Below are positions 1 to 8,915 of a stretch of 64,000 nucleotides of DNA, in pieces. The DNA lies in the NCBI RefSeq assembly GCF_000293885.2, contig NZ_CP010945.1, positions 4,112,001 through 4,176,000 of the forward strand, written 5' to 3'. This DNA comes from Pseudomonas fluorescens NCIMB 11764 (GTDB taxonomy: Bacteria > Pseudomonadota > Gammaproteobacteria > Pseudomonadales > Pseudomonadaceae). Made by a program: the position numbers and the translations under genes. Each line of letters begins with the position of its first letter. The stretch's first letter is position 1. The notes under the pieces are model-generated. The model was not told the DNA's origin. It worked only from the letters and a program-made list of their open reading frames with translations, and made no database searches.

Positions 1-1046
<1,046 letters not shown>

Positions 1047-1055
1047 CCACTACAG

Positions 1056-1371
1056 AAGCACTGTTGCCGAGCCGCCGAGTCACAACTTAACAGGACGATG
1101 GAGTAGCAATCAGGTCTGCAGTTATGGCTCAGGAACCAGTGAGTTCGATGTGAAACATGACCAGGCGACGGGCCGCATCACCGGAAAGCTATCAAACGCC
1201 ACGATCGACTCGGGTTCCATACAGGGGAATATCGTTCATATTTCGGCATCCAATTGGCTAGGAAACCGAGTCACGATGGATGGGCAGGTAACAGGACCGA
1301 ACACTTTGTCCGGAACCTACACGCAAACTAAAGCGTCCGGTACTTGTACCTGGGACGCTACAAAGCGTTGA
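1056..1371 (+). pseudogene. C-terminal remnant of a small beta-rich protein cut by the IS
   Basis: After the IS end an open frame reads about 100 residues with repeated beta-strand-like pieces, for example LTGRWSSNQVCSYGSGTSEF, VTMDGQVTGPNTLSGTYTQ and a CTWDATKR end. The pattern resembles small lipocalin-like or META-like bacterial proteins with two cysteines, but I do not recognise the family. The frame runs back into the IS with no start of its own, so the original N-terminus was most likely displaced by the insertion. It could be expressed only from a start inside the IS. Confidence 0.5.
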
Positions 1372-1518
1372 TAAAGCCTAATTATTCCTTTACCGCGATA
1401 GCGGCTGACTTTGAAGGGGAGGAGGGGAGCTGTCGGTTATGACTTAGGATCGGCTCGAATCTGCCGATATCCAGGTAATCGGGATACGCCGACAGCATGT
1501 TTAATTGGAAGTGAGTTG

Positions 1519-1902
1519 ATGGAGCCGGAAAATATCGCCCTCATATTGTTGAAGCGCTACCGGTATCTAATATTGGGATTGATGGTCGTAGCGTCACTGG
1601 TAAATGCTTTTGTGCGTTTCGCATATGAGCCTGGGCGTTTCTGGGGGGCTCTGGCAGCACATGCATGGTTCACGCAAGCGGTGTTTGCTTATCTTCGAGG
1701 AGGTCGGATAAGCATAGGTCCGGGCGCCCTATCGAAAGATGCGCACCCTGTGGGCAGAGCGGCATTGGCTGCAACGGCGTTCGCTTTTTACCTACTGATG
1801 TTCACCTACGATGGCGAAAAACGCGACGATTCGATCTACGAGAGAAGAGCTTCGGACTGGACGATGCCAACACGAGAGGAGATCGGCCATCAGACGAAGT
1901 GA
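1519..1902 (+). CDS. Small inner-membrane protein of unknown function
   Basis: The ORF is open further upstream, but the ATG at 1519 has a good ribosome site (GGAAGTGAG, about 5 bases away), giving 127 residues. A hydrophobic segment near residues 15-33 (LILGLMVVASLVNAFVRF) and another near residues 85-100 (AALAATAFAFYLLMF) suggest two membrane spans. The charged tail would be cytoplasmic. I do not recognise the family. It stands alone between the IS-cut gene and the prophage remnants, and nothing around it suggests a role. Confidence 0.55.
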   Translation: MEPENIALILLKRYRYLILGLMVVASLVNAFVRFAYEPGRFWGALAAHAWFTQAVFAYLRGGRISIGPGALSKDAHPVGRAALAATAFAFYLLMFTYDGEKRDDSIYERRASDWTMPTREEIGHQTK

Positions 1903-1937
1903 TAGCTAGCCTTTGTCGGACATTTCACTTGTTGTTC

Positions 1938-2258
1938 TCATCCTGCAATCTCCATCGATACCAGATCATGGGCATTCACAACCGCTGGCGGGTTGTCGTG
2001 GCCGGGGCAGCCGTTGCCGGAGAAATCGAAACCCTCGCACGGCGGCCCAAAAGGCAGAACCTCCTTGCCTTGGGCCAGCGCCTCGAGCAGTTGATCTTTC
2101 GCTTCGTCGGCGGTGCACTCTCGGCGACCTTCCGCACGAAACAGACCTTTAAGCTGTCGCTTGCGGAAGTCCCGCAGCGCGCCGCGAACGCTCAGATGAA
2201 TGTGAAAGGTTCGACCGCTTGGTCCGAACGGATCGGTCGGCTTGTTTTCTGTGGGCAT
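1938..2258 (-). CDS. Conserved phage-type hypothetical protein
   Basis: This 106-residue protein has an AGGAC ribosome site five bases before ATG at 2258. It resembles, from memory, small prophage proteins that sit beside DNA cytosine methyltransferases: a FHIHLSVRGALRDFRKR-type N-terminus, a middle with ADEAKDQLLEAL, and the end motif PFGPPCEGFDFSGNGCPGH. The two closely spaced cysteines of that motif could bind a metal, but that is a guess. It lies 41 bases downstream of the methyltransferase remnant and reads in the same direction, so it is a survivor of the same prophage module. Confidence 0.6.
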   Translation of the reverse strand: MPTENKPTDPFGPSGRTFHIHLSVRGALRDFRKRQLKGLFRAEGRRECTADEAKDQLLEALAQGKEVLPFGPPCEGFDFSGNGCPGHDNPPAVVNAHDLVSMEIAG

Positions 2259-2299
2259 GGGGCGTCCTATGCCGGGTCATGCCCGGGCGGTGGAGTAGG

Positions 2300-3388
2300 T
2301 TACGCCGCGAGGCGCTGGTAGAGTTCGATGATGTCGGCGGCGTTGGCGGCGACCAGTGCTTCGGCTTCATCCGGATAAACACTGTTGCCGATCAGCCCGA
2401 CCTGGTCCGTCTTGTTGATGTCGCGCCATTCCTCGGCGCCGGTCACCGGGTCAACGAACAGGCCGCGGTCGATGATGTAATCCTTTTCGAAGCCCTGTGC
2501 CGCCTTAAGCTCAGGCGGTTGCAGCATGCGTAGAGTGATGTCCACCAGCACATAGCCGCCGACCATCACCATCTCGGCCGGGTCTTTGAAATGCTCCGGC
2601 AGATACTCGTGCATGAAGGCGGCACAGCGGCGGGCGCCTTCCATCTGCTCCGGCGTCAGCGTGTCCGGCACCTGCACAACCTCGACCAGCGCAACGCGGT
2701 CTTTCGTTGGCAGCGTATGCATCGGCTCGGTGAGCGAGATGCCGTCCTTTTCGTTGCCGTAGTACTTCACCAGGTAGGCGTTGGCCAGCCGCTGATTTGC
2801 GCCGGACTGGCAGATGGTTGAAATCGGGTCATAGGCCGATCTGCCGTGGCCTTTGTAGTACCCGCCGTTCGCCTGTTCGAAGAACGCCGCTGATACCGCA
2901 TGGTGCCCGGTGCTGGTTGCGACCACGCCAAGAGGGTTGTCGACATCAGCCCCAACCGACCCTTTGCGCAGCGTGACCATGTTCGCCGCGGCTAACGCAA
3001 AGTGCCCGCCCTTAACCTGGGCGACCTGAGTACGCACCGGCTCGACCGCGCTGAAGTTACGTTGTGAAGAGCCGTTCGCGCACTCGGTGAGAAATGGAGC
3101 GGCGACTGGCTGGACCAAAGTGTGATGCGTGCCGCCGGCGCTGATGGTCGAAAGCGCTTCGTCCAGACCGTGGGTGCTGGTGTGTGATTCCGACGTGCCC
3201 CGCATCGGGACAATGAACGGCTTTGCGCTGGTCAACACATGGCGCCAGCAGCCTTTGGCCACGCGGCGCATGGTGTTCTCTGCCATTGGCTTATCGCGGA
3301 AGATGGTGCGGCCGAGGTTGCTCCAGTCGATGCACTCGGCGGCAGTGCGCCAGGGTTGCTGCTTGGCGGTCGGCACCAAAGAGTTCAA
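2300..3388 (-). pseudogene. Prophage C5 cytosine methyltransferase, C-terminal remnant
   Basis: The open frame carries the C-terminal part of a phage-type DNA (cytosine-5) methyltransferase. PWRTAAECIDWSN near the start is the segment that follows the catalytic core in such proteins. LRMLQPPELKAAQGF matches motif IX-like conservation, and VGLIGNSVYPDEAEALV matches motif X. The SAM-binding motif I and the catalytic Pro-Cys motif IV, which belong upstream, are absent; instead the reading frame runs antiparallel-free into a different phage gene at about 3360-3390. Only TTG is available as a start, without a ribosome site. I read this as a deletion fusing two prophage genes; no methylation activity is expected. 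Confidence 0.75.
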
Positions 3389-4087
3389 AGCACGCCTTGT
3401 TGGTGTATCCGTATTTGCCGTAAGCCACCCACCCCATGTTGTTGATGTTGACTAAAGCGGTGCCTTGGAACCAGCGCCCTTTGCGGTCAGTGGTCCATAC
3501 CTTGGCGCCGTGCACGATTGTTTTCTTGTCGCCTGACCCTGAGTTGTAATCCGCTGGGGGAATTGCCGGTGCACCAAAGCGGCGCTTGCTCACGTAGTCA
3601 GCATTGATCCATTCAACACTGGTCATGCCGCCGAGGCCGCATTTCTGGCCGGGTGCCTCGAACCGATAATCTGTGAACACATGCACAGGTAGTCGCGGAT
3701 ACGACTACGTGTGCGCTCCATTTCCAGTCGCACCAGGTAAGGCATGTGCTTCTCTTTATCGCTCTGGTATCGGCCGCCATGGTCTGCGCGATCCGGCGTA
3801 TTAACGCTCTGGAAAAACTCCAGCTCAATGCTTCGCCCGCAGATTTTGAGATCAGCCTGCAAGTTACCCTTTACGCAATGGCGAGCATTGTTGTCCGTGA
3901 AAATGTGGGTTTGCTCGCCGACGGTCCAGCCAATCCGATTGAGCGTTTGGATAATGCGTTTGAACACCTCGCGCTTGAACTTGCGTTCCCAGATGACCTT
4001 GGCGTCCCATTCTCTAGGAATGCCTTCTTCCCAGACAGCCAGCCGGGCCTCGCCAAAGGTGACGCGACCTTCGCGTTGAATTTGCAT
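3291..4087 (-). pseudogene. Conserved phage protein split by a one-base deletion
   Basis: The gene starts at ATG 4087 behind GGAGATAA. The first part (MQIQREGRVTFGEARLAVWE... to RSRIRDYLC, near 3680) continues in its own frame only with out-of-character sequence. The next frame picks up immediately with VFTDYRFEAPGQKCGLGG and GMTSVEWINADYV, then HGAKVWTTDRKGRWFQGTA. Together these make one protein of the type found in Pseudomonas and Burkholderia prophages, as I recall it. Adding one A to TGCATGTG near 3680 (minus sense TGCAATGTG) restores the frame. The 3' end runs over the start of the methyltransferase remnant, so it probably lost its natural end by deletion. Function unknown. Confidence 0.7.
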
Positions 4088-4214
4088 TAGGTTATCTCCA
4101 GTCAGGCGCCGCCCTTCGTGACCGGATGCGAAAAAGGATGGGTGATTTGTAGTGGCTCGTTGCTATAACATTCGCGGCCATTTAACGGATCTACCGCAAA
4201 TCAAAGGGATTCAC

Positions 4215-4418
4215 ATGAAGCTGAACATTATTGCTCTGAGCCTTCTCGCTGTGTTGGCTGGCTGCACCACAGCAGGCCCATACGTCACCAACATTTCCAG
4301 TGATGGCCGCAACGGTTTGAACATCGAGAAGTGCGCTGTGAAGATGAATGCATTCATGGGGACTGTCAGCACCGCAGACTGCACCACACAAAACTTGCAG
4401 CTAAGTCGCAGCAACTGA
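4215..4418 (+). CDS. Small lipoprotein, 67 residues
   Basis: ATG 4215 was preferred to an upstream in-frame start because it opens a clear lipoprotein signal: MKLNIIALSLLAVLAGC, with the lipobox Leu-Ala-Gly-Cys at residues 14-17. The mature part is about 50 residues with two further cysteines (EKCAVKM, ADCTTQN) that could form a disulfide in the periplasm. An AAAGGGA ribosome site lies 5 bases upstream. Function unknown. It stands alone, between the prophage remnants and a damaged small gene on the other strand whose 3' end overlaps it by 18 bases. Confidence 0.7.
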   Translation: MKLNIIALSLLAVLAGCTTAGPYVTNISSDGRNGLNIEKCAVKMNAFMGTVSTADCTTQNLQLSRSN

Positions 4419-4673
4419 AATCGGTTCGACGATTTCGTCCTCAGGCTCCGGCGGATCGGCGGCGAGCGACTTAAGTCCGGCGGCCCTGATAATGCGCGAC
4501 ACCTTTTCGCTAACAACAAAAGGTGTCGTGGTAGGGGGGCATGCTTCGATGCCAGACTCGGCGAACTCTTCAAGCTGTCGCGACTGCTCTTCCCGCGCGG
4601 CGCTGCCTAACCACGCTTCGAGGCAAGCGAAACGGTCGCGCGCTCAAAACCTCGTAGCTCTTTCGAGCAGCAC
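4401..4673 (-). pseudogene. Small acidic coding remnant with an in-frame TGA
   Basis: An 80-codon open frame on the minus strand (4401-4643) looks like real coding: RDRFACLEAWLGSAAREEQS, an acidic middle, FVVSEKVSRIIRAAGLKSL and an acidic end. It has no start codon of its own. Reading further upstream in the same frame gives a TGA at 4644-4646, preceded by MLLERATRF-like codons from a GTG at 4673. A CGA to TGA change would explain the break. It overlaps the lipoprotein gene's end by 18 bases. The family is not recognised; the position suggests another piece of the prophage or island. Confidence 0.4.
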
Positions 4674-4757
4674 ATGATGGAGAGTTCGCCTCAAGTTTGA
4701 TCTGGGAAGCCCTTGAGAAGGAGCGACCGCTCCTGGCCGATTGCTTTCCGTCTGCCC

Positions 4758-4966
4758 TCACTCGGGCGACATCAAGACCGCGAGCGTCAGTTTGATGAAC
4801 TCTTCGTTCTTGTCGATTGTGTCCAGGGCACCGCGCACGTAGTCCGAGACTTCGGCAGCGCCTTGCTGCTCGACCCAGTTGGACAGTTCAAGGATGGCGG
4901 CCTCAAGGGCCAGCTGGTTTTCGTTGATCTTGAAGAGCAGGGAGGGAGCAGGTCTGAATTTGGCAT
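4758..4966 (-). pseudogene. Conserved small protein with probable frameshift near its start
   Basis: The body reads LLFKINENQLALEAAILELS, then WVEQQGAAEVSDYVRGALDT and NEEFIKLTLAVLMSPE, a small helical protein I recall as common in Pseudomonas genomes, function unknown. Its frame has no good start. One frame away, ATG at 4966 sits eight bases behind a strong GGAGG and reads MPNSD; inserting a C at 4951-4954 (minus sense GACCTG to GACCCTG) would join it to APSLLFKINENQ. So the natural product is probably about 69 residues and one base appears missing. The alternative, a GTG start at 5000 in the open frame, lacks such a ribosome site. Confidence 0.5.
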
Positions 4967-5060
4967 CGAAATATCCTCCGTGAAGAGGACGGCGTAGCAC
5001 CGTGTTACATGAAGGATTCTTTAACAGTCGGCAGGACGCGGGAGAGGGTTTTTGGAGGCT

Positions 5061-5096
5061 TAGTTATGGAACACTTCCAGAATAGTTATGGAACAC
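5061..5096. repeat. Short tandem direct repeat
   Basis: TAGTTATGGAACAC occurs at 5061-5074 and again at 5083-5096, a spacing of 22 bases. It lies between the island genes and the tRNA-Ser terminator. Its origin is unknown; it could be a recombination or binding site left by the element that used the tRNA gene. Confidence 0.4.
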
Positions 5097-5133
5097 ATTG
5101 CGTTGCGGCCCATGCGACCCAAGCCCCAGAAAC

Positions 5134-5163
5134 GACAAAGCCCTGAAAAATCAGGGCTTTGTC
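5134..5163 (-). terminator. Terminator hairpin downstream of tRNA-Ser
   Basis: GACAAAGCCCTGA and TCAGGGCTTTGTC form a perfect 13-bp stem with a four-base AAAA loop, 10 bases past the 3' end of the tRNA on its strand. The strength and place fit a transcription terminator for the tRNA gene, although the T-run after it is short. Confidence 0.7.
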
Positions 5164-5173
5164 GATACAAATA

Positions 5174-5261
5174 TGGCGGAGGCGATGGGATTCGAACTCA
5201 TGGACCTGTTACAGTCGACGGTTTTCAAGACCGTTGCCTTAAACCACTCGGCCACACCTCC
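5174..5261 (-). tRNA. tRNA-Ser (anticodon UGA)
   Basis: The 88-base minus-strand sequence starts GGAGGTGTGGCCGAGTGGTT and ends in GGTTCGAATCC-like T-arm sequence (GAGTTCGAATCCCATC) and an encoded CCA. The anticodon loop CTTGAAA places TGA at the anticodon. A long variable arm is present, as expected for a class II serine tRNA. The 7-bp acceptor GGAGGTG pairs with the CGCCTCC-type 3' end, with a G-U pair. The gene borders the accessory island on its left, and tRNA-Ser genes are common integration sites. Confidence 0.93.
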
Positions 5262-5336
5262 GTTTGCGTTGCGGGCGCCATAATACCTGAATGAAACACA
5301 CTGTCAAACTCTCTGCATGGCTTGTTACAGAGCGTC

Positions 5337-5345
5337 TGTTATGAT
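5337..5345 (+). promoter_or_regulatory. Possible extended -10 element before yccA
   Basis: TGTTATGAT matches an extended -10 (TGnTATnnT) about 40 bases before the yccA start. No good -35 is visible at 17 bases. Inferred from sequence only. Confidence 0.35.
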
Positions 5346-5384
5346 CTTTGCGACTGAACGTTTCAAACCAACAGGAGTGTCGCC

Positions 5385-6056
5385 ATGCGCGAACAGGATT
5401 ACGCAGTTAATAACAGCGTGCAGGCTGAGCAGCTAGAGGTTAGCCGCGTCCTGCGCAACACTTACGGCTTACTCGCACTCACCCTCGCATTCAGCGGCGT
5501 GATGGCGTTTGTCGCCCAGCAGATGCGCGTCGGCTACCCGAATATCTTCGTGGTGCTGATCGGTTTCTACGGCCTTTTCTTCCTTACCAACAAACTCCGT
5601 GATTCGGCGTGGGGCCTGGTGTCGGCGTTTGCCCTGACCGGTTTCATGGGTTTCCTGCTAGGCCCGATCCTCAACCGTTACCTGGGTATGCAGGGCGGCG
5701 CGGAAGTGGTGAGCTCGGCGTTCGCGATGACGGCGCTGGTGTTCGGCGGTCTGTCGGCTTACGTGCTGATCACTCGCAAGGACATGAGCTTCCTCGGTGG
5801 TTTCATCACCGCCGGTTTCTTCGTGTTGCTGGGTGCAACGCTGGCGAGCCTGTTCTTCCAGATCAGCGGGCTGCAACTGGCGATCAGCGCAGGTTTCGTG
5901 CTGTTCTCGTCGGTCTGCATTCTGTTCCAGACCAGCGCCATCATTCATGGCGGCGAGCGTAACTACATCATGGCGACCATCAGCCTGTATGTATCGATCT
6001 ACAACCTGTTCATCAGCTTGTTGCAGATCTTCGGCATCATGAGCCGCGACGATTAA
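5385..6056 (+). CDS. yccA: YccA/Bax inhibitor-1 family inner-membrane protein
   Basis: The 223-residue protein has a short polar N-terminus, then seven hydrophobic segments spread evenly over the rest (for example TYGLLALTLAFSGVMAFVA, AFALTGFMGFLLGPIL and the last one before a short tail MSRDD). This is the layout of the BI-1/YccA family, whose E. coli member modulates FtsH proteolysis of membrane proteins. An AGGAG site lies 8 bases before ATG 5385. A Rho-independent terminator follows directly, so it is a single-gene unit. Assignment to the family is firm; the FtsH link is by family knowledge only. Confidence 0.85.
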   Translation: MREQDYAVNNSVQAEQLEVSRVLRNTYGLLALTLAFSGVMAFVAQQMRVGYPNIFVVLIGFYGLFFLTNKLRDSAWGLVSAFALTGFMGFLLGPILNRYLGMQGGAEVVSSAFAMTALVFGGLSAYVLITRKDMSFLGGFITAGFFVLLGATLASLFFQISGLQLAISAGFVLFSSVCILFQTSAIIHGGERNYIMATISLYVSIYNLFISLLQIFGIMSRDD

Positions 6057-6073
6057 TCGCAAGGCGTGAAATA

Positions 6074-6100
6074 AAAAACCCGCGAAAGCGGGTTTTTTTT
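6074..6100 (+). terminator. Rho-independent terminator after yccA
   Basis: AAAAACCCGC, a GAAA loop and GCGGGTTTTT form a 10-bp stem followed by a T-run to 6100, 17 bases after the yccA stop. On the other strand it lies 20 bases after the end of the Lrp-family gene, so it may serve both. Confidence 0.92.
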
Positions 6101-6121
6101 GTCTGCGATTTGAGGAAAGGC

Positions 6122-6559
6122 TCACGCCATCGGCGGCAACCGTCGCTTGACCGGGGTCTTCTTGACGATCGCGGTGTTGGTTTCGGCGTGGGTATTGAGG
6201 CGGTCGAGCAGGGTGTCCAGCTGCTCCATCGAGCGCACATGCAGGCGGGCGATGAAGCAGTCGTCGCCGGTCACCTTGTCGCACTCAGTGAATTCGGGGA
6301 TGGCCTGGATCTGCCGCTCCACCTCCTGCAACTGGCCCGGCAGCGGGCGGATACGCACGATGGCCTGGAGTTGATAGCCAAAGCATTTGGGATCAATCTC
6401 GACGGTATAACCCTTGAGCACGCCGCGTTCTTCGAGGCGGCGCAAACGCTCGGCGACGCTGGGCGAGGACAGGCCGCTGAGGTTCGCCAGGGCCTTGAGC
6501 GAGCGCCGCGAGTCTTCCATCAACGCCGTGATCAGCACTTGGTCGATATCATCAGTCAT
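6122..6559 (-). CDS. Lrp/AsnC-family transcriptional regulator
   Basis: The protein has 145 residues from ATG 6559, chosen because AGAGG lies just upstream and MTDDIDQVLITALMEDSRRS is the standard start of the family. Residues 1-60 form the helix-turn-helix (LKALANLSGLSSPSVAERLRRLE); residues about 65-140 form the RAM/ligand-binding domain with the usual KVTGDDCFIARLHV segment. Such proteins sense amino acids and form octamers. The gene is divergent from the EamA transporter with 135 bases between, so control of that exporter is the natural guess. Confidence 0.9.
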   Translation of the reverse strand: MTDDIDQVLITALMEDSRRSLKALANLSGLSSPSVAERLRRLEERGVLKGYTVEIDPKCFGYQLQAIVRIRPLPGQLQEVERQIQAIPEFTECDKVTGDDCFIARLHVRSMEQLDTLLDRLNTHAETNTAIVKKTPVKRRLPPMA

Positions 6560-6694
6560 GGCGCAACCTCTGTAAGGCAATTAATCGAAACCGCCTTGAT
6601 AAAAAAGGCAGACACCGAGTTTAGCCTGCTTTTTGCGCTGGAGAAGCCCCCCAGCGGATTGGCATACTTTGGGCTCAAACACAGGAGTCTGATG

Positions 6695-7585
6695 ATGGAC
6701 AAAACAATTCGTCACGGGTCATTCGAAATGACCGCCGCCATGCTGATTTCCGGGACCATCGGCTGGTTTGTGCTGGTGTCCGGGCAGCCGGTGCTGGACG
6801 TGGTGTTCTGGCGTTGTGTGTTCGGCGCCGGCACGTTATTGCTGATCTGCGCGGCATTCGGCTTCCTGCGCCCCGGCATTCTTACCCGCACCACCTTCCT
6901 GCTGGCCGTGCTCAGCGGCGTGGCAATTGTCGGTAACTGGGTGCTTTTGTTCGCCTCTTACTCCCGCGCCTCGATTGCCATCGGCACAGCGGTCTATAAC
7001 GTTCAGCCATTCATGCTGGTCGGATTGGCCGCGCTGTTCCTCAACGAAAAAATCACCCTGCAAAAACTGTTCTGGCTGGGCATTTCGTTTTTGGGGATGC
7101 TGGCGATTGTCAGTGCGCATGGTGAACAGGGCGAGGGCGGCAATGATTACCTGATGGGCATCGCGCTGGCGCTGGGCGCTGCTTTCCTTTATGCGATTGC
7201 CGCGTTGATCATCAAACGCCTGACCGGCACACCACCGCACCTGATTGCGCTGATTCAGGTCAGCACCGGCGTGTTGTTGCTCGCACCGTTCGCGCACTTA
7301 TCCGCGTTGCCCCAAGCACCGAGTGCCTGGGCCAGCCTGGTGACACTCGGCATTGTTCACACCGGCGTGATGTATGTGTTGCTGTACGGCGCAATCCAGA
7401 AGTTGCCGACGGCACTGACCGGCGCGTTGTCGTTCATCTACCCGATTGCGGCGATTTTCGTCGACTGGTTTGCCTTCGGCCATCGCCTGGAAACGCTGCA
7501 GTGGATCGGTGTCGCCGCCATTTTGCTGGCCGCTGCGGGTATGCAGCAGGGCTGGAGCCTGAAGTTGCGACGCGTGGCCGCATAG
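6695..7585 (+). CDS. EamA/DMT-family transporter, probable exporter
   Basis: The protein has 296 residues with about ten membrane segments in two EamA repeats (roughly residues 10-140 and 150-285); the second repeat contains FIYPIAAIFVDWFAFGHRL near its end. DMT-family proteins of this size export amino acids or other metabolites. Two ATGs are adjacent (6692 and 6695) behind CAGGAG; the second reads MDKTIRHGSFEM. It is divergent from an Lrp/AsnC regulator, a pairing typical of amino-acid exporters. The substrate cannot be told. Confidence 0.85.
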   Translation: MDKTIRHGSFEMTAAMLISGTIGWFVLVSGQPVLDVVFWRCVFGAGTLLLICAAFGFLRPGILTRTTFLLAVLSGVAIVGNWVLLFASYSRASIAIGTAVYNVQPFMLVGLAALFLNEKITLQKLFWLGISFLGMLAIVSAHGEQGEGGNDYLMGIALALGAAFLYAIAALIIKRLTGTPPHLIALIQVSTGVLLLAPFAHLSALPQAPSAWASLVTLGIVHTGVMYVLLYGAIQKLPTALTGALSFIYPIAAIFVDWFAFGHRLETLQWIGVAAILLAAAGMQQGWSLKLRRVAA

Positions 7586-7588
7586 TCA

Positions 7589-8824
7589 TCAGTGTCGAGT
7601 GAGCACATCCGCGAAAATACGGTTGATGGTATCCATGCTCTCAGCCGTTACGCGGTAACTTTCATAGTAAGCGCGGGCCCCTAGTCTTTCAAAAACTTCG
7701 GACTTTCCACTGTTGGCAATGAATATGCCACTGGCTTCCAACCACCCAGGCGTATTCTGAATACTCTCTGGAGTCATGTTCCATTGTATTGAACAATCTT
7801 TTTTGAAAATAAGAAAAGCATCAACTCTTTCGCCCTCCAGCTTTCTGAAAAGCGGCGTAGTGCTGATGTGTTGACTATCCAGGAGTTCTTGGCAAAGGTG
7901 TTGTAATTTTTTGCTGGCGTCTATCCAGTCAGGCTCACTAAGATCAAATGTGCTCCACACGGATGGTAGATACCAGTCCATGATCTTCGCCTCTGAAATG
8001 TCACTGCTTCGCGGCGTATGTGCAAATATGGGAAGGATGACGTCATCGGGAATGTACTGAAAATGCGCTGTTGTTCTATCGGAACTGCTCTCCAGCGAGT
8101 TCTGTACTATGAAATCACCTGGGCTACCCCTCTGAGCTAAATAACTAACCATCTCGGTGAAGTAGTGTGCATTATTTTGTAATTTGCCATCATCCCGTAA
8201 ATGGGACTCATGTTGGTAAGTGGATGCGTTGTACTGTTGTAGTTGCAGGATAGGCTCTTTATTGAAGAATACTTCGCTGTCGTCCCTTGATTTGCACTGC
8301 AACAAGTTGAGTCTGTGTGCGTCCTCATTGTCACGATGAACCCTGAAATCAGGCGTGATTATTTTTTGATTAATGAAGTATGGATTGGTCGGTTCCTGTT
8401 CAATAAAAGGCGACCCATTTAACGTAATGGATGACGGCTTCGGCTCTACTGAGTGTGTATAAAAACGGGAAATCGTAATCTGGTCTGAATGCAGTTTGGT
8501 CTGGCGTTCCGTCTTTTGAGTGTCATCAATTCCCAAGCTATCCAGCAGCTGCTGTCTGGGCGCTTGAAGTACTTTCTCTGCGAAAGCCAGTGCCGTTGTT
8601 TTACCGAGCAGTTCGATCATGTAGGGTGAAAAAAGATCTGTTTCACTGACCTGAGCGGAGGGGTGGGTCATTTTTTCAATTCCGCCGCCAGTCCCGCGCA
8701 CGTCTGCAATATTAATAAACGAACCTTTGTCTTTGCTGTTAGTCAATTGAGCGGTATTCGGCTCTTTGTCTGCAGTGATGGGGTTGAATGTGCAGACCGA
8801 AACTTTAGAGTTGCAGTTTATCAT
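7589..8824 (-). CDS. Unrecognised 411-residue protein, AT-rich gene
   Basis: I do not recognise this gene. ATG 8824 has GAGAG eight bases upstream and was preferred to the ATG at 8845. The protein is soluble, without signal peptide or membrane segments. A polar, low-complexity N-terminus (about 60 residues) is followed by a folded-looking body. A segment near residue 240-265 reads SLESSSDRTTAHFQYIPDDVILPIF, and the C-terminal part has PGWLEASGIFIANSGKSE followed by a YYESYRVT stretch. The order faintly recalls HIT-superfamily nucleotide phosphorylases, where a HxHxQ motif precedes a 'G-x-x-hydrophobic' strand, but the motif is incomplete (AHFQ). The base composition is clearly AT-richer than the flanking genes. 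It lies 91 bases downstream of a second gene of the same kind and is probably co-transcribed with it. Confidence 0.7.
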   Translation of the reverse strand: MINCNSKVSVCTFNPITADKEPNTAQLTNSKDKGSFINIADVRGTGGGIEKMTHPSAQVSETDLFSPYMIELLGKTTALAFAEKVLQAPRQQLLDSLGIDDTQKTERQTKLHSDQITISRFYTHSVEPKPSSITLNGSPFIEQEPTNPYFINQKIITPDFRVHRDNEDAHRLNLLQCKSRDDSEVFFNKEPILQLQQYNASTYQHESHLRDDGKLQNNAHYFTEMVSYLAQRGSPGDFIVQNSLESSSDRTTAHFQYIPDDVILPIFAHTPRSSDISEAKIMDWYLPSVWSTFDLSEPDWIDASKKLQHLCQELLDSQHISTTPLFRKLEGERVDAFLIFKKDCSIQWNMTPESIQNTPGWLEASGIFIANSGKSEVFERLGARAYYESYRVTAESMDTINRIFADVLTRH

Positions 8825-8915
8825 CGGGAATCTCTCGGTATGCAATTTCAGCTATTTAATACCACCATGGCTGATTGCTTTTGATGCTTATATTGATAGC
8901 GGTGGCGGACTGGTC

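Noticed and set aside
5174..5261. Protein-coding frames across the tRNA-Ser region
   Set aside because: Short frames on the plus strand run through the tRNA gene and its terminator and lack any coding signal.
6110..6691. N-terminal extension of the EamA transporter through the Lrp gene
   Set aside because: The first 190 codons are antisense to a real Lrp gene. ATG 6692/6695 with a ribosome site is the true start.
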